DNA of 64,000 bases. Origin: Rhizobium sp. BK418 (GTDB lineage: Bacteria > Pseudomonadota > Alphaproteobacteria > Rhizobiales > Rhizobiaceae). The translations under genes were made by a program, and so were the position numbers. The DNA is taken from NCBI RefSeq assembly GCF_004341105.1, contig NZ_SLZK01000002.1:304310-368309 (forward strand), given 5' to 3'. Each line of letters begins with the position of its first letter. Position 1 is the first letter of the stretch. Below, piece after piece: positions 17,709 to 26,966 of this stretch. Below the pieces are notes generated by a model. The model was not told the DNA's origin, made no database searches, and was given only the letters and a program-made list of their open reading frames with translations.

Positions 17709-18227
17709 CTAGCGCGCCGCGCGGGCGACCCAGGAAGGAATCAACTCACTGGAAAGCTGGCGCGGCTTCTGCCCCTTGGTGAATTCGGCAAGCCGCATAC
17801 CGCTCTTTGCCGTGGCAAGTGCAAGCTTCTTCGGCATCAGCAAACCGAGTTCCAGCGGCGGTCTGGTACGGCCGACGCGTTGGAGGAACGGGCGGCGATA
17901 GCCACGGGAGGCAGTGAAACGCGCCGGCACTTTATTTAGTGCGACATATTCCAGGATCTCGTCGATCCATCCTGCCTGCGGCCTCGCGCCCGGCTCGACG
18001 AAGAGCAGCCATTCACCACGTGCCGAACGAACGATGTCCTTGATATCCCATTGCGAATGGAAACGGCAGCCGGCAGCATCCGCCACCCGCGAGGTGCCGT
18101 CACGCGAGCCATGATCGAGCACGACCACGTCGCTGACGAGGCCTTCCACGGCGCCTGCCACCAATACGGATAAAGTCTGGGCCAGTTCAGGTTCCTGATC
18201 CTGGCATTCAAGAACGACAGTCAACAT
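17709..18227 (-). CDS. Glycosyltransferase family 2-like protein
   Basis: From the ATG at 18227 the protein has 172 residues and begins directly with the GT-A beta-strand MLTVVLECQDQEPEL. A VVVLDHGSRDGTSRVAD motif corresponds to the nucleotide-sugar DxSxDGT region of family 2 enzymes, with His replacing the usual Asp/Asn. The chain is shorter than typical GT2 enzymes (200-300 residues) and the DxD motif is not evident, the closest match being FVEPGA. Catalytic competence is therefore doubtful. A start at 18278 would add 17 residues. It is divergent from the radical SAM gene at 18367. Confidence 0.65.
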   Translation of the reverse strand: MLTVVLECQDQEPELAQTLSVLVAGAVEGLVSDVVVLDHGSRDGTSRVADAAGCRFHSQWDIKDIVRSARGEWLLFVEPGARPQAGWIDEILEYVALNKVPARFTASRGYRRPFLQRVGRTRPPLELGLLMPKKLALATAKSGMRLAEFTKGQKPRQLSSELIPSWVARAAR

Positions 18228-18366
18228 TGCCTGTTTATAGAGCGCCGCACAAAATTTTGCCAGCGGGACTTTCCTCATTTTGTTCTTGCATTGTTCTCAT
18301 TTTGTCGATAGGAATTTAATCATCAAAACGAGCGGAGCCGAGCGTTTTCCGCCGCTGGAGAATCCG

Positions 18367-19524
18367 ATGAGACCACAGTCCCTTGCAGGGCAGGCCGCAT
18401 TTGCGCCTGCCAATACAGCGGATATTGCCGACGCGATGATCGCGGCCTCGGGGCTGCGCATCGAGGTTGACAGGCGGCACGGCCGCGGCGCCGGGCTGAA
18501 TCCGAGCGGTCGCTTCGAGCCGATGCAGCGGGAGACCTTCGATGATGGTTGGCAGACGCTCGAGGATCTGCCGCCATTCAAGACGGATGTGCAGATCGAG
18601 AAGCCGCGTACGGCGATTACCCGCAACGAGTCCCCGGATCTTTCCTTCGACCGATCCATCAATCCCTATCGGGGCTGCGAGCATGGCTGCATCTACTGCT
18701 TTGCTCGGCCGACGCATGCCTATATGGGTCTCTCAGCTGGGCTGGATTTCGAGAGCAAGCTCTTCGCCAAGCCGGATGCGCCGAAGCTTCTGGAGCGGGA
18801 GCTCGCCAAGCCCGGTTATAAAGTGCGCGTCATTGCGATCGGCACCAATACTGATCCCTATCAGCCGATCGAGAAGGAGTGGCGCATCATGCGGCAACTT
18901 CTTGAAGTGCTGAATAAGGCGAATCATCCGGTTGCTATCGTCACCAAGTCGGCGATGATCCTGCGCGATCTCGACATCCTCTCGGAGATGGCGGCAAAGA
19001 ACATCGTTCGTGTTGGCATTTCGGTGACCACGCTTGACCGCAAGCTCGCGCGCCTCATGGAACCGAGGGCCGCGACCCCGACGCGCCGGCTGGAGGCGAT
19101 CCGCGGGCTTTCCGAGGCCGGTGTGCGCACGACGGTGATGGCAGCGCCAATGATCCCGGCACTCAACGATCACGAGTTGGAGCGTATTCTGGAGGCCGCC
19201 AAGGCATCAGGCGCAGAAGAGGCAAGCTATGTGCTGCTGCGGTTGCCGCTCGAAGTGAGCCCGCTTTTCCGTGACTGGCTGCTGCAGAACTATCCTGACC
19301 GCTATCGCCATGTCATGTCGCTCGTGCGCTCGATGCGCGGCGGCAAGGATTATGATGCCGAGTTCGGTAAGCGTATGAAGGGTACTGGTCCCTATGCCTG
19401 GCAGATCGCCCGTCGCTTCGAAATGGCGGCAAAACGATTGGGGCTGACCCGTCGAAGCCTTGCCCTGAGCGACGACCTCTTTGTGCCGCCCAATGGCAGC
19501 GGCGTGCAGCTTTCGCTGCTCTGA
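18367..19524 (+). CDS. PA0069-family radical SAM protein
   Basis: A 385-residue radical SAM enzyme (SPL-like/PA0069 family) of unknown reaction. The 4Fe-4S motif is C104-x3-C108-x2-C111 (CEHGCIYC), followed by FARPTHAYMGL, a family hallmark. The AIGTNTDPYQPIEKEWRIMR and VGISVTTLD segments match the barrel. The start at 18367 has a GGAG SD; an upstream in-frame start at 18280 would overlap promoter DNA. Two palindromic repeat copies follow the stop codon. Family assignment is firm; substrate unknown. Confidence 0.9.
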   Translation: MRPQSLAGQAAFAPANTADIADAMIAASGLRIEVDRRHGRGAGLNPSGRFEPMQRETFDDGWQTLEDLPPFKTDVQIEKPRTAITRNESPDLSFDRSINPYRGCEHGCIYCFARPTHAYMGLSAGLDFESKLFAKPDAPKLLERELAKPGYKVRVIAIGTNTDPYQPIEKEWRIMRQLLEVLNKANHPVAIVTKSAMILRDLDILSEMAAKNIVRVGISVTTLDRKLARLMEPRAATPTRRLEAIRGLSEAGVRTTVMAAPMIPALNDHELERILEAAKASGAEEASYVLLRLPLEVSPLFRDWLLQNYPDRYRHVMSLVRSMRGGKDYDAEFGKRMKGTGPYAWQIARRFEMAAKRLGLTRRSLALSDDLFVPPNGSGVQLSLL

Positions 19525-19538
19525 CTGATCGCCTTCAT

Positions 19539-19580
19539 GCAATTCCGGACGCAAAACCGCTGCGCACTTTTGCTGAATTG
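19539..19580. repeat. Dispersed palindromic element, copy A
   Basis: Begins GCAATTCC-GGAC-GCAAAA and ends TTTTGC-TGAATTG. The inner GCAAAA/TTTTGC stem is intact, but the right outer arm lacks one G relative to copy B. It begins 15 bp after the radical SAM gene's stop codon and is followed 13 bp later by copy B in the same orientation. Confidence 0.8.
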
Positions 19581-19593
19581 GTTCTCTGTTTGC

Positions 19594-19638
19594 GCAATTC
19601 CAGACGCAAAAACCGCTGCGCACTTTTGCTGGAATTGC
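19594..19638. repeat. Dispersed palindromic element, copy B (complete)
   Basis: A 45-bp stem-loop: outer arms GCAATTCC (19594-19601) and GGAATTGC (19631-19638) match perfectly, inner arms GCAAAA and TTTTGC also pair, and the centre is ACCGCTGCGCAC. This is the best preserved of the copies in the window. Lies in the 279-bp gap before rnhB. Confidence 0.85.
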
Positions 19639-19803
19639 TTGTGAGCTTGCGTAAGGCGTGAAGAAGACCTGCCCTGCGTCTTCTGCCTTACGCAATTCCC
19701 GCGGATGGCCTTGACCGCACCCATCCGCCGGACCGCCCCCGGCCGTCGCCGCCCTGATCCGGGGGCTTGCAGGAAATCGGGTTGGCGTGCGAGTTTCAAC
19801 CGC

Positions 19804-20496
19804 ATGAAACATCGCACGTCACCCGATTCTCCTCTGCTCTTCGAAGAGGTTCCTCTCGTGCCGGATTTCCGGCTGGAGCTGAAGGCCCGCAAGGCCGGCC
19901 ACTGGCCTGTTGCCGGCGCCGACGAGGCTGGACGCGGACCGCTTGCCGGCCCTGTTGTTGCCGCAGCTGTCATTCTCGATCCCAAACGCATTCCCGAGGG
20001 CCTGAACGACTCTAAGCAGCTTTCGGTACAGAGGCGCGAGGAGTTGTTTACGCAGATCCTGGCAACCGCGACGGTTTCCATCGCCTCCTCCAGCTCCACT
20101 CGCATCGACGAGACCGATATCCGCAAGGCGAGCCTCGATGCCATGCGGCGTGCGATCTGCGGCCTAGCCATACAGGCAAGCTATGTACTGACGGACGGGC
20201 TCGACGTGCCGACTGGGCTCGCATGCCCGGGTCAGGCCGTTGTGAAGGGGGATGCGCGCTCTGTCTCGATTGCGGCAGCTTCCATCGTCGCCAAGGTAAC
20301 GCGCGACCGGATGATGGCTCGGGCGCATCTCGTATTTCCCGAATATGGTTTTGCAGCGCACGTCGGATATGGCACGGCACAGCATCGTTCCGGTATCGAG
20401 AAACACGGGCCGTGTTCGCTGCACCGAATGACCTTCCGGCCACTCCGCAAAGATGGCGTGGAGGTCGAGGTGAACGGAGAGATGCTCAACGAGTAG
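19804..20496 (+). CDS. rnhB: Ribonuclease HII
   Basis: Removes RNA from RNA-DNA hybrids and single ribonucleotides from DNA. From the ATG at 19804 it has 230 residues. The catalytic DEAGRG motif is D40-E41, further acidic residues lie in LTDGLDVP, and the [20 protein letters not shown] signature near the C-terminus is present. An in-frame start at 19705 would add an Arg/Pro-rich leader that reads as non-coding. It converges on the atp operon, with a strong shared terminator between them. Assignment is firm. Confidence 0.95.
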   Translation: MKHRTSPDSPLLFEEVPLVPDFRLELKARKAGHWPVAGADEAGRGPLAGPVVAAAVILDPKRIPEGLNDSKQLSVQRREELFTQILATATVSIASSSSTRIDETDIRKASLDAMRRAICGLAIQASYVLTDGLDVPTGLACPGQAVVKGDARSVSIAAASIVAKVTRDRMMARAHLVFPEYGFAAHVGYGTAQHRSGIEKHGPCSLHRMTFRPLRKDGVEVEVNGEMLNE

Positions 20497-20599
20497 TTCC
20501 GGTCGCGACCTCGTATCTCCTGACCGGACTATTGCGTTTTGCAAGCCCATCATCGACAGCCTGTCGCATCAGGCGAGACACCAACACATACAAAACAAA

Positions 20600-20620
20600 A
20601 AGCCCCGCTGAGCGGGGCTT
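20600..20620 (-). terminator. Rho-independent terminator of the F0 operon
   Basis: AAGCCCCGC (20600-20608) and GCGGGGCTT (20612-20620) form a 9-bp perfect stem with a 3-nt loop. On the minus strand it is followed by TTTTTGTTTTG. It lies 24 bp past the atpF1 stop and may also stop rnhB transcripts coming the other way. Confidence 0.9.
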
Positions 20621-20643
20621 CTCTAATTCTATTGAGTTGAAGC

Positions 20644-21135
20644 TTAGTTCAGACGGGTTTTCACTTCGCCAACAGCCTTACCGAAAAGCTCGGACTGGAT
20701 CTTGGAATCGGCCTGCTTGCCGATAACCGATTCAGCGGCTGCGATAGCGAGATCGACGGCAGCAGAACGAACGGCCTTCATCGCATCGACTTCGGCCTGC
20801 TTGATCTTCTGCTCTGACAGAGCCGTACGGTTGGCAACGAATTCTTCCGTCTTCTTCTTCGCTTCCGCAGTCAGCATCTCGGCTTCGCGCTCGGCTGCAG
20901 CTACGATGTGAGCAGCCTCAGCTTCAGCTTCTTTGCGCTTGCGCTGATATTCAGCGAGCAAGTGTTGGGCTTCTTCGCGCAGGCGCTTGGCTTCTGCCAA
21001 CTCGTTGCGAATCTGATCGGCGCGGTCGTCGAGCGACTTTGCCATCATGCCCGGAACCTTCAGATAAACGACCAGCGCCACGAAGAGAACGAGGCCGACA
21101 AAGGCGAAGAAAGTTGCATCAAAAGCAAATTCCAT
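20644..21135 (-). CDS. atpF1: F0F1 ATP synthase subunit b
   Basis: Peripheral stalk subunit of the ATP synthase. It has 163 residues: one membrane helix near the N-terminus (about 8-26, FFAFVGLVLFVALVVYLKV) and a long charged coiled coil rich in Ala, Glu, Lys and Arg that reaches to F1. It is the last gene of the F0 operon, 3 bp after the b' gene and 23 bp before the terminator. Alphaproteobacteria use one b and one b' in a heterodimer; the b/b' split here follows length and N-terminal form. Confidence 0.94.
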   Translation of the reverse strand: MEFAFDATFFAFVGLVLFVALVVYLKVPGMMAKSLDDRADQIRNELAEAKRLREEAQHLLAEYQRKRKEAEAEAAHIVAAAEREAEMLTAEAKKKTEEFVANRTALSEQKIKQAEVDAMKAVRSAAVDLAIAAAESVIGKQADSKIQSELFGKAVGEVKTRLN

Positions 21136-21138
21136 CGA

Positions 21139-21765
21139 TCAAGCCTCCTTCTTGGCAGCTGCAATGGCAGCGGCGACGTCAGACTGGGCAGCAGAGCCGC
21201 CGATGAGCTGTTCGACAACGGCTGCGGCGGTTTCCTCCGCGATGGCGCCGACATCGGCAAAAGCCTTTGCCTTCACATCGGCGATACGGGCCTCGGCAGC
21301 CTTCAGCTTTTCGCTCAGGCTTGCCTCGACCGCACGACGATCTTCCTCAGCCTTGACCTTGGCAGCGTCACGAGCGGCAGTGCCGATCGAATTTGCCTTG
21401 GCGCGGGCAGCGGCGAGTTCGCCTTCATAGGTCGCGACAGCGGCGTCAGCCTCGGCCTTCAGACGGCCCGCTTCTTCGACGTCCTGCGAGATACGGCTAT
21501 GACGCTGCTCGATGATGCCGCCGATGCGCGGGGCGATGACCTTTTGCATGAGCAGATAGAAGATGACGAACGTAATCGCCAGCCAGAGAAGTTGGGAAGC
21601 GTAGGTCGTCGAATCGAAAGGCGGGAAAGGTCCGCGCGCGTGCTCGCCTTCGGGGACGCCGGTCTCGGTATGGACCTCGCCGGCAGCCGGAGCGGCGTGC
21701 GCATCCGTCGCGGTTCCCGCCGGGGCCTCTTCAGCGTAGGCCGGGGTCACAAAAAACATGCTCAC
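21139..21765 (-). CDS. atpF2: F0F1 ATP synthase subunit b'
   Basis: Second peripheral-stalk subunit, 208 residues. It has an N-terminal extension of about 55 residues rich in Ala, Glu and Pro before the membrane helix ([20 protein letters not shown], about 52-71), then [12 protein letters not shown] and a long coiled coil. The extension (after [13 protein letters not shown]) resembles a cleavable or periplasmic leader, as in other alphaproteobacterial b' subunits. It is encoded between atpE and atpF1 with 3 bp to the latter. Confidence 0.93.
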   Translation of the reverse strand: MSMFFVTPAYAEEAPAGTATDAHAAPAAGEVHTETGVPEGEHARGPFPPFDSTTYASQLLWLAITFVIFYLLMQKVIAPRIGGIIEQRHSRISQDVEEAGRLKAEADAAVATYEGELAAARAKANSIGTAARDAAKVKAEEDRRAVEASLSEKLKAAEARIADVKAKAFADVGAIAEETAAAVVEQLIGGSAAQSDVAAAIAAAKKEA

Positions 21766-21837
21766 CTCCAGGTGTACTGCAAATGCAAAGGATCACGGCT
21801 CGCTGTTCGCAGGCCGTGATCCATCAATCCACCGGTA

Positions 21838-22065
21838 TCAAACGGCGAAGAGCAGGAGGAGAGCGACGAGCAGCGAGAAGATGCCCAGAGCTTCCGTAAC
21901 GGCGAAGCCGAATACCAGACGGCCGAACTGGCTGTCTGCAGCAGACGGATTGCGCAGAGCGCCGGAGAGGTAGCTACCGAAAATGTTGCCGAGGCCGAGA
22001 GCCGTACCGGCCATACCAAAGCAAGCCAGACCTGCACCGATGAACTTTGCTGCTTCCGCGTCCAT
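21838..22065 (-). CDS. atpE: F0F1 ATP synthase subunit c
   Basis: Forms the proton-driven c-ring rotor. It has 75 residues and two membrane helices joined by a short polar loop ([17 protein letters not shown]). The proton-carrying carboxylate is the Glu in [12 protein letters not shown] in helix 2. The glycine-rich helix 1 ([21 protein letters not shown]) is standard. It lies between atpB and atpF2. Assignment is firm. Confidence 0.96.
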   Translation of the reverse strand: MDAEAAKFIGAGLACFGMAGTALGLGNIFGSYLSGALRNPSAADSQFGRLVFGFAVTEALGIFSLLVALLLLFAV

Positions 22066-22131
22066 GTTGAACTCCTTTAAATGGTTGTTGCGGCGATTGA
22101 CTGACGCCCTTTGACGTCGCTGTCGTTATCC

Positions 22132-22884
22132 TTAGTGCCCGCCTGGATGGATCGCGTCATTGAGGTACATGCAAGTCAGTACCGCAAAGACGTAAGCCTG
22201 AAGGAAGGCAACGAGGAACTCGAGACCGGTCAGGGCGACCGTCATCAAGAGAGGAAGAACGGCTCCGCCGACACCGACGGCACCAAGGGCTCCAAGCGAG
22301 GCGACGAAGCCTGCGAACACCTTCAGCGTGATGTGACCGGCGAGCATGTTAGCGAAAAGACGAACCGACAATGAAATTGGCCGGGACAGGAAGGAAATGA
22401 TCTCGATCCCGACGACCAGAGGCAACAGAATGCCCGGCACGCCCGATGGCACGAAGACATTCAGGAAGTGGAAGCCGTGCTTATAGAAACCGTAGACGAG
22501 AACTGTGCCGATGACGAGGATCGCCAGCGCAAACGTGACGATGATCTGGCTGGTGACCGTGAAGAAATACGGGAACAGACCAAGCAGGTTTGCCGTCAGC
22601 ACGAACATGAAGAGCGAGAAGACCAGCGGGAAGAACTTCATTCCCTTGGTGCCCGCCCCTTCCTTCAGCATGCCGGCAATGAACTCGTAGGACATTTCGG
22701 CCAGCGACTGCGAACGGCCAGGAATGATGGCCCGGTTCGAGGTCGAAAAATAGAGAAAACCGGCGGCGACAGCGGCCGAAGCCACCATGAAGAGCGATGC
22801 GTTGGTGAACGAGAAATCAATCCCGCCGATCTCGATCGGCACAATCTTGAAGATCTGGAACTGATGAGTCGGATCGTTTGACAC
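22132..22884 (-). CDS. atpB: F0F1 ATP synthase subunit a
   Basis: Membrane stator subunit forming the proton half-channels next to the c-ring. From a GTG start at 22884 it has 250 residues and begins [13 protein letters not shown] (Met in the protein), which matches rhizobial AtpB N-termini; an ATG-started version from 23007 would run back through the atpI gene. The essential arginine lies in [14 protein letters not shown]. Five or six membrane helices are visible. It lies 61 bp after atpI. Firm, apart from the start choice. Confidence 0.95.
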   Translation of the reverse strand: MSNDPTHQFQIFKIVPIEIGGIDFSFTNASLFMVASAAVAAGFLYFSTSNRAIIPGRSQSLAEMSYEFIAGMLKEGAGTKGMKFFPLVFSLFMFVLTANLLGLFPYFFTVTSQIIVTFALAILVIGTVLVYGFYKHGFHFLNVFVPSGVPGILLPLVVGIEIISFLSRPISLSVRLFANMLAGHITLKVFAGFVASLGALGAVGVGGAVLPLLMTVALTGLEFLVAFLQAYVFAVLTCMYLNDAIHPGGH

Positions 22885-22945
22885 CGGTTGTTCTCTCTCT
22901 TTGACCCGCCAAGAGGCGGAAATTGCACTGGACCGGGAGCGGTCC

Positions 22946-23284
22946 CTATTTCTCAGGCGGCCTGCGATCCAGGGGTTGGGAGACCCTCCCCGCAGCACGC
23001 AGTACATTCAGCACGCCAGCACAGAATCCAAGAAGCAGAAGAACAATCAACCCCCAAGGCGCCGTGCCGACAAAACGGTCGAGGAGATAGCCGAGCACAG
23101 CACCGACAATGATGGCGGAAATGAATTCGCTCGAGAGCTTCATCGCCTGGGCATAACCTTTGCGGCTCTGCTCGGCGTTGGCCTCTCGCGCCTCTTCCTT
23201 CCTGTCATCGACACGCTTGGAGGCAAGTTCCGCTTCCAGCTGCCGACGGCGCTGCTCAAGACTTTCTTCGCGGTCATCCGCCAT
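22946..23284 (-). CDS. atpI: F0F1 ATP synthase subunit I (AtpI)
   Basis: Small membrane protein at the head of the F0 operon, thought to help c-ring assembly or Mg2+ uptake. From the ATG at 23284 it has 112 residues, with a strong SD (GGAGGAG). A charged coiled N-terminal half (about 1-45) precedes two membrane helices (about 50-68 and 75-93, including [18 protein letters not shown]). Matches the AtpI/Atp1 family. A good sigma-70-type promoter lies about 105 bp upstream. Confidence 0.9.
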   Translation of the reverse strand: MADDREESLEQRRRQLEAELASKRVDDRKEEAREANAEQSRKGYAQAMKLSSEFISAIIVGAVLGYLLDRFVGTAPWGLIVLLLLGFCAGVLNVLRAAGRVSQPLDRRPPEK

Positions 23285-23388
23285 CGTGCTCTCCTCCGCT
23301 TCCGTCGCCCGCAATCCCGCTACCCCGGTTTTCCGAACCACGGACGCAAAGGTTAAAGAACCTTCCGGCCCGTTCTGAAGTCGCGCGC

Positions 23389-23417
23389 AACATAGTTTTA
23401 GGGATTAGCATAGTCAA
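23389..23417 (-). promoter_or_regulatory. Sigma-70-type promoter of the F0 operon
   Basis: On the minus strand TTGACT (23417-23412) and TATGTT (23394-23389) are separated by exactly 17 nt. The expected start point lies roughly 95-100 bp before the atpI ATG at 23284. This is the best-matching promoter I found in the window by eye. Confidence 0.65.
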
Positions 23418-23636
23418 GGCGTAGGAAGCTTGTGTCCAGCCATAAAATAACCATCAGAAATCAAATACTTAAGCGGAACTTTGTTGCGTGAACCCGATTT
23501 CTCCGAAAGAATCCGCTTTCGAATGGGTCAGGACGGCGAAAAATTGGCAATCAGCGACCCTTTTGCCTTAAGCGTGTCGCGGTCTTTCGGTTTCGCATTC
23601 CACGCTTTACGCTTTTGTTTTCGGCACGTCGTTATC

Positions 23637-23659
23637 GCAAGACCGCTGCAAACTTTCGC
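23637..23659. repeat. Degraded copy of the dispersed palindromic element (tentative)
   Basis: GCAAGACCGCTGC followed by AACTTTCGC resembles the GCAAAACCGCTGCGCACTTTTGC core of copies A and B but has several substitutions and the inner stem no longer pairs well. It sits about 10 bp past the stop of the minus-strand cell-wall hydrolase, the same placement as the other copies. Confidence 0.3.
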
Positions 23660-23669
23660 GCGACATTCT

Positions 23670-24848
23670 TTAGCTCCAGCCACCACCGTAGGTGCGATAG
23701 AATACATGCATACCAATGCGGCCGACTTTTTCCATGGTCTTTGCCCAATTCGGCCTAACATAGACAGCATGGTAATGCGTCGCCGAGCCAACCTGTGGCA
23801 GCCAGATCCTGCCGGCGGTCACGGCCATGGCCACATCGCGGGCGACGCGCCAGTGATATTGCGAGTTCACGCGGTCCTTGATGTTGTCGCAGGCAAAGGA
23901 AAACTGGCAGCGGTTGCGCCAGTCCTCGTTCTGGTAAACGACGCCGCAGATGGTCTTGGGATAGGCCGGATTGCGGACCCGGTTGAGGATGACCTGGGCA
24001 ACGGCTGCCTGCCCTTTCACAGATTCGCCACGCGCCTCGAAATAAATGCCTGACGCTAGGCACTGCTGTTCGCGGGCGGAAAAGACACTGGGCGGGAGGA
24101 TGCTTGCAGCCCATGCATGATCCTTCGGGCCGATCTGCGGGACGAAACGGCCTTCCTCCCTGTCGGTCAAGATCGAATCGAAAGGCGATTGGCGAGAATA
24201 ATCCGGCGCGGCAGGCGCATAGGCCGTTGCCAGCACATCCGCCTTGTCGCTGGTCACCAGACTTGCCAGCACGGCCGGTATGGCATCGTCCTGCTGCGGA
24301 ACCGGCTGCTTCTTATAGAAGGCCGTGGCGATCTCGATTTCCTTGCCTTTGATCGCTGGCTTCACGAAGGCCGACTTCTCCTTGAGGTCGAAGACAGGGC
24401 GGAAAAGAAGCTTGGTGCGTTCGAGGATGGAACCGGCCGAGAAATCCTTCGGCGGCTGCACCTTTTCCACGGCAACGACGCGGCCTTTCTTGGCGTTACG
24501 GTTGACGCGGTCCTCATCCGGGATCGCCTCATTGCCCTTCTCGCCGGCAATGAATGCAACTTTGCGGCCATCGGGCAACACCATACCGGCACCGGCAGCG
24601 ATCGAACCGGTGACAGCGGGATCGGCAAATGCGAGTTCGGCCTGATGAATGGAGCCGGCCGGCGAGTTGGTCAGAACCATGCGCCAGCTTTCGCCATCAT
24701 TGTCGAGACCGGCAAGCATGGTGGCGAGATCTGCATGAGAAGCGACGCTCGGGAAGATCAGCCATCCGGCAACGCCGAAGATCGCGGGAGAAACCCAGTT
24801 CTGGGGCAAGAGACGCAGCTTGCTGCGGGAACGGCCATTTCGACGCAA
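23670..24848 (-). CDS. Cell wall hydrolase, SleB/CwlJ family
   Basis: A peptidoglycan hydrolase of the SleB/CwlJ (Hydrolase_2) type. The catalytic domain is the last 140 residues or so, with the signature IYFEARGESVKGQAAVAQVILNR, whose Glu is the presumed catalytic acid, then CGVVYQNE and WRNRCQFSFACD. The N-terminal two thirds is a low-conservation region with a hydrophobic anchor or signal segment (about 16-35). No ATG is close; I chose the TTG at 24848, which has a GGAG SD 6 bp upstream (392 residues). A TTG at 24884 is an alternative. In a non-spore-former it likely acts in wall growth or division. Confidence 0.85.
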   Translation of the reverse strand: MRRNGRSRSKLRLLPQNWVSPAIFGVAGWLIFPSVASHADLATMLAGLDNDGESWRMVLTNSPAGSIHQAELAFADPAVTGSIAAGAGMVLPDGRKVAFIAGEKGNEAIPDEDRVNRNAKKGRVVAVEKVQPPKDFSAGSILERTKLLFRPVFDLKEKSAFVKPAIKGKEIEIATAFYKKQPVPQQDDAIPAVLASLVTSDKADVLATAYAPAAPDYSRQSPFDSILTDREEGRFVPQIGPKDHAWAASILPPSVFSAREQQCLASGIYFEARGESVKGQAAVAQVILNRVRNPAYPKTICGVVYQNEDWRNRCQFSFACDNIKDRVNSQYHWRVARDVAMAVTAGRIWLPQVGSATHYHAVYVRPNWAKTMEKVGRIGMHVFYRTYGGGWS

Positions 24849-25049
24849 CGCGGACTCCAGGCATGGGACGCAGGACAGTCCCAAGAAAATCTCGCATTAA
24901 CCTTGATAGCTGGTTAACGACCTGTGCCGGAATATGCCCATGAAGATATTGCTCTGATGCCGCTGACGTTTTCATGAGATGGAGCATCTCATTGTGTGCC
25001 TATCACAGGAATGGGAGAGGACGAAATCGTGCCCTCTCCTTCCTTCTCG

Positions 25050-26948
25050 TCAGATGATGACGTGCGAACCCAGTTCCACCACGCGGTTGGCCGGCAGGCG
25101 GAAATAGTCCGAGGGGTTGGCGGCCGCATTGGCGAGCGCGATGTAGAGGCGGTCCTGCCAATAGGGCATGCCGGATTTGGCATCGGGCACCAGCTTGCGG
25201 CGACCGAGATAGAAGGACGTCGTCATGATATCGAATTTCAGGCCGGTCTTGCGCAGCGCGGCCAGCGCCTGCGAGACGTTCTGCGATTCCATGAAGCCGA
25301 ACAGCAGCTCGACGCGGGAGAATCGTTCGGAGATCTGCTCCACCTTGTAGCGCTCCTGTGGCGAGACACGCGGCTTGTTCACCGTGCGGATCGTCAGGAT
25401 AACATTGCGATCATGGAGCACGTGGTTGTGCTTGAGATTGTGCAGCAGCGCGGCAGGTGCGGAATCCGGGTCGCTGGTCAGGAAGATCGCAGTGCCCGGA
25501 ACATGGGCCGGCGAATGCTCACTCTTGCGCTCGATGGAGCTCACGAAAGAGGCGAGCGGAATGTCGGTATGGCGAGTCTTTTCCGTCAGGATCGCCGTAC
25601 CGCGGCGCCAAGTCCACATGATGACGGTGAAAGCGGTCGCGATCATGATCGGGATGTAGCCACCGTCATGGATCTTCAGGAGGTTGGCGCCAAGGAAGAC
25701 CAGTTCCAGGGCGACCAGTGGCAATAGCGCCGTGATGGTGACCGGCAGCGACCAGTTCCAGCGGACGCGGACGAACTCAAAGGCCATGACCGAAGTGACG
25801 ACCATCGCGCCGGTGACCGAAATACCGTAGGCGGTGGCCAGCGCATCGGAGGTCTTAAAGCCGAGCACCAGGAAGATGACTCCGAAGAACAGAACCGCAT
25901 TGACCGAGGGCACGAAGATCTGCCCGGTATTGGTCTCGGACGTGAAGAGGATTTCCATGCGCGGCAAGAAGCCGAGGTTGATCCCCTGGCGCACCAGCGA
26001 AAAAGCGCCCGTTATGACGGCTTGGCTAGCGATGATGGTGGAGGCGGTCGCAAGAATGACGACCGGCAGCAGCGCCCACTGCGGATACATGAGATAGAAG
26101 GGATCGGACATTGCCGCCGGATTGCCGAGAACGAGCGCGCCCTGCCCCAGATAGTTCAGCGTGAGCGACGGGAAGACCAGGGCAAACCACGCCCACTGGA
26201 TCGGGCGACGACCGAAGTGACCAAGGTCCGCGTATAGCGCCTCCGCACCCGTGACGGTCAGGAAGACAGCGCCGAGAACGACGACACCGTAGAAACCCTC
26301 ATGCAGCAGGAAACTGACGGCATAATAGGGATTGAAGGCGGCGAGAATGCCGAAATCATCTGAAATATGAGCGATGCCGGCAGCGGCCATGACGAGAAAC
26401 CAGAGCGCCATGATTGGACCGAAGAAGCGGGCGACGGCACCCGTGCCATGCGACTGCACGACGAAGAGCAATGCCAGGATCGCCACAGATATGGGCACGA
26501 TATAATCCGTCAGGCTCGGGGTCACGAGCTTCAGACCCTCGACGGCCGAAAGCACCGAAAGCGCCGGGGTGATCATCGCATCGCCAAGAAAGAGCGCCGC
26601 GCCCATCAGGCCGAGCAGCATCAGCAGGGCAGTGTGGCCGTTGGCGGTCTTCATCAGGAGGGCCAACAGCGATAGAGTGCCGCCTTCGCCATCGTTATCG
26701 GCGCGCAGCAGGAAGAGCACGTATTTGATGGTGACGATGATGGTCAGCGCCCAGATCATCAGGGAAATAAGGCTGATGACCTCGAAACGGGTGAGACCAT
26801 CGTGGGCGACCGGCTTCAGCGCTTCGCGGAACGCATAAAGCGGGCTCGTGCCGATATCTCCGTAAACGACGCCTACCGAGCCCAGCGCAAGATAGAAGAG
26901 CTTGCGCGGCCCTAGGTGACGCTCGTGAGAATGGCTTTCTTCGGACAT
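25050..26948 (-). CDS. kup: KUP/HAK/KT family potassium uptake protein
   Basis: Proton-coupled K+ importer of the inner membrane, 632 residues. About 12 membrane helices fill residues 17-450. The KUP signature [19 protein letters not shown] (about 26-44) is intact, as are [18 protein letters not shown] and the [28 protein letters not shown] region that opens the cytosolic C-terminal domain. Rhizobia often carry two or more kup copies. The gene follows corA on the same strand with an 18-bp gap, so an ion-transport operon corA-kup is likely. Confidence 0.96.
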   Translation of the reverse strand: MSEESHSHERHLGPRKLFYLALGSVGVVYGDIGTSPLYAFREALKPVAHDGLTRFEVISLISLMIWALTIIVTIKYVLFLLRADNDGEGGTLSLLALLMKTANGHTALLMLLGLMGAALFLGDAMITPALSVLSAVEGLKLVTPSLTDYIVPISVAILALLFVVQSHGTGAVARFFGPIMALWFLVMAAAGIAHISDDFGILAAFNPYYAVSFLLHEGFYGVVVLGAVFLTVTGAEALYADLGHFGRRPIQWAWFALVFPSLTLNYLGQGALVLGNPAAMSDPFYLMYPQWALLPVVILATASTIIASQAVITGAFSLVRQGINLGFLPRMEILFTSETNTGQIFVPSVNAVLFFGVIFLVLGFKTSDALATAYGISVTGAMVVTSVMAFEFVRVRWNWSLPVTITALLPLVALELVFLGANLLKIHDGGYIPIMIATAFTVIMWTWRRGTAILTEKTRHTDIPLASFVSSIERKSEHSPAHVPGTAIFLTSDPDSAPAALLHNLKHNHVLHDRNVILTIRTVNKPRVSPQERYKVEQISERFSRVELLFGFMESQNVSQALAALRKTGLKFDIMTTSFYLGRRKLVPDAKSGMPYWQDRLYIALANAAANPSDYFRLPANRVVELGSHVII

Positions 26949-26966
26949 GAAGCAGTTACAGGCTCC

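Larger units (their letters stand above)
23285..23669. other. Intergenic interval between the F0 operon and the cell-wall hydrolase gene
   Basis: Both flanking genes lie on the minus strand. The interval holds the promoter for atpI (23389-23417) and, near 23637-23659, a degraded copy of the dispersed palindromic element behind the hydrolase stop. I see no credible gene in it. Confidence 0.6.

Noticed and set aside
25014..25039. GGAGAGG/CCTCTCC inverted repeat behind kup as terminator
   Set aside because: Long 12-nt loop, short stem and no T-tract on the minus strand; too weak to list as a feature.
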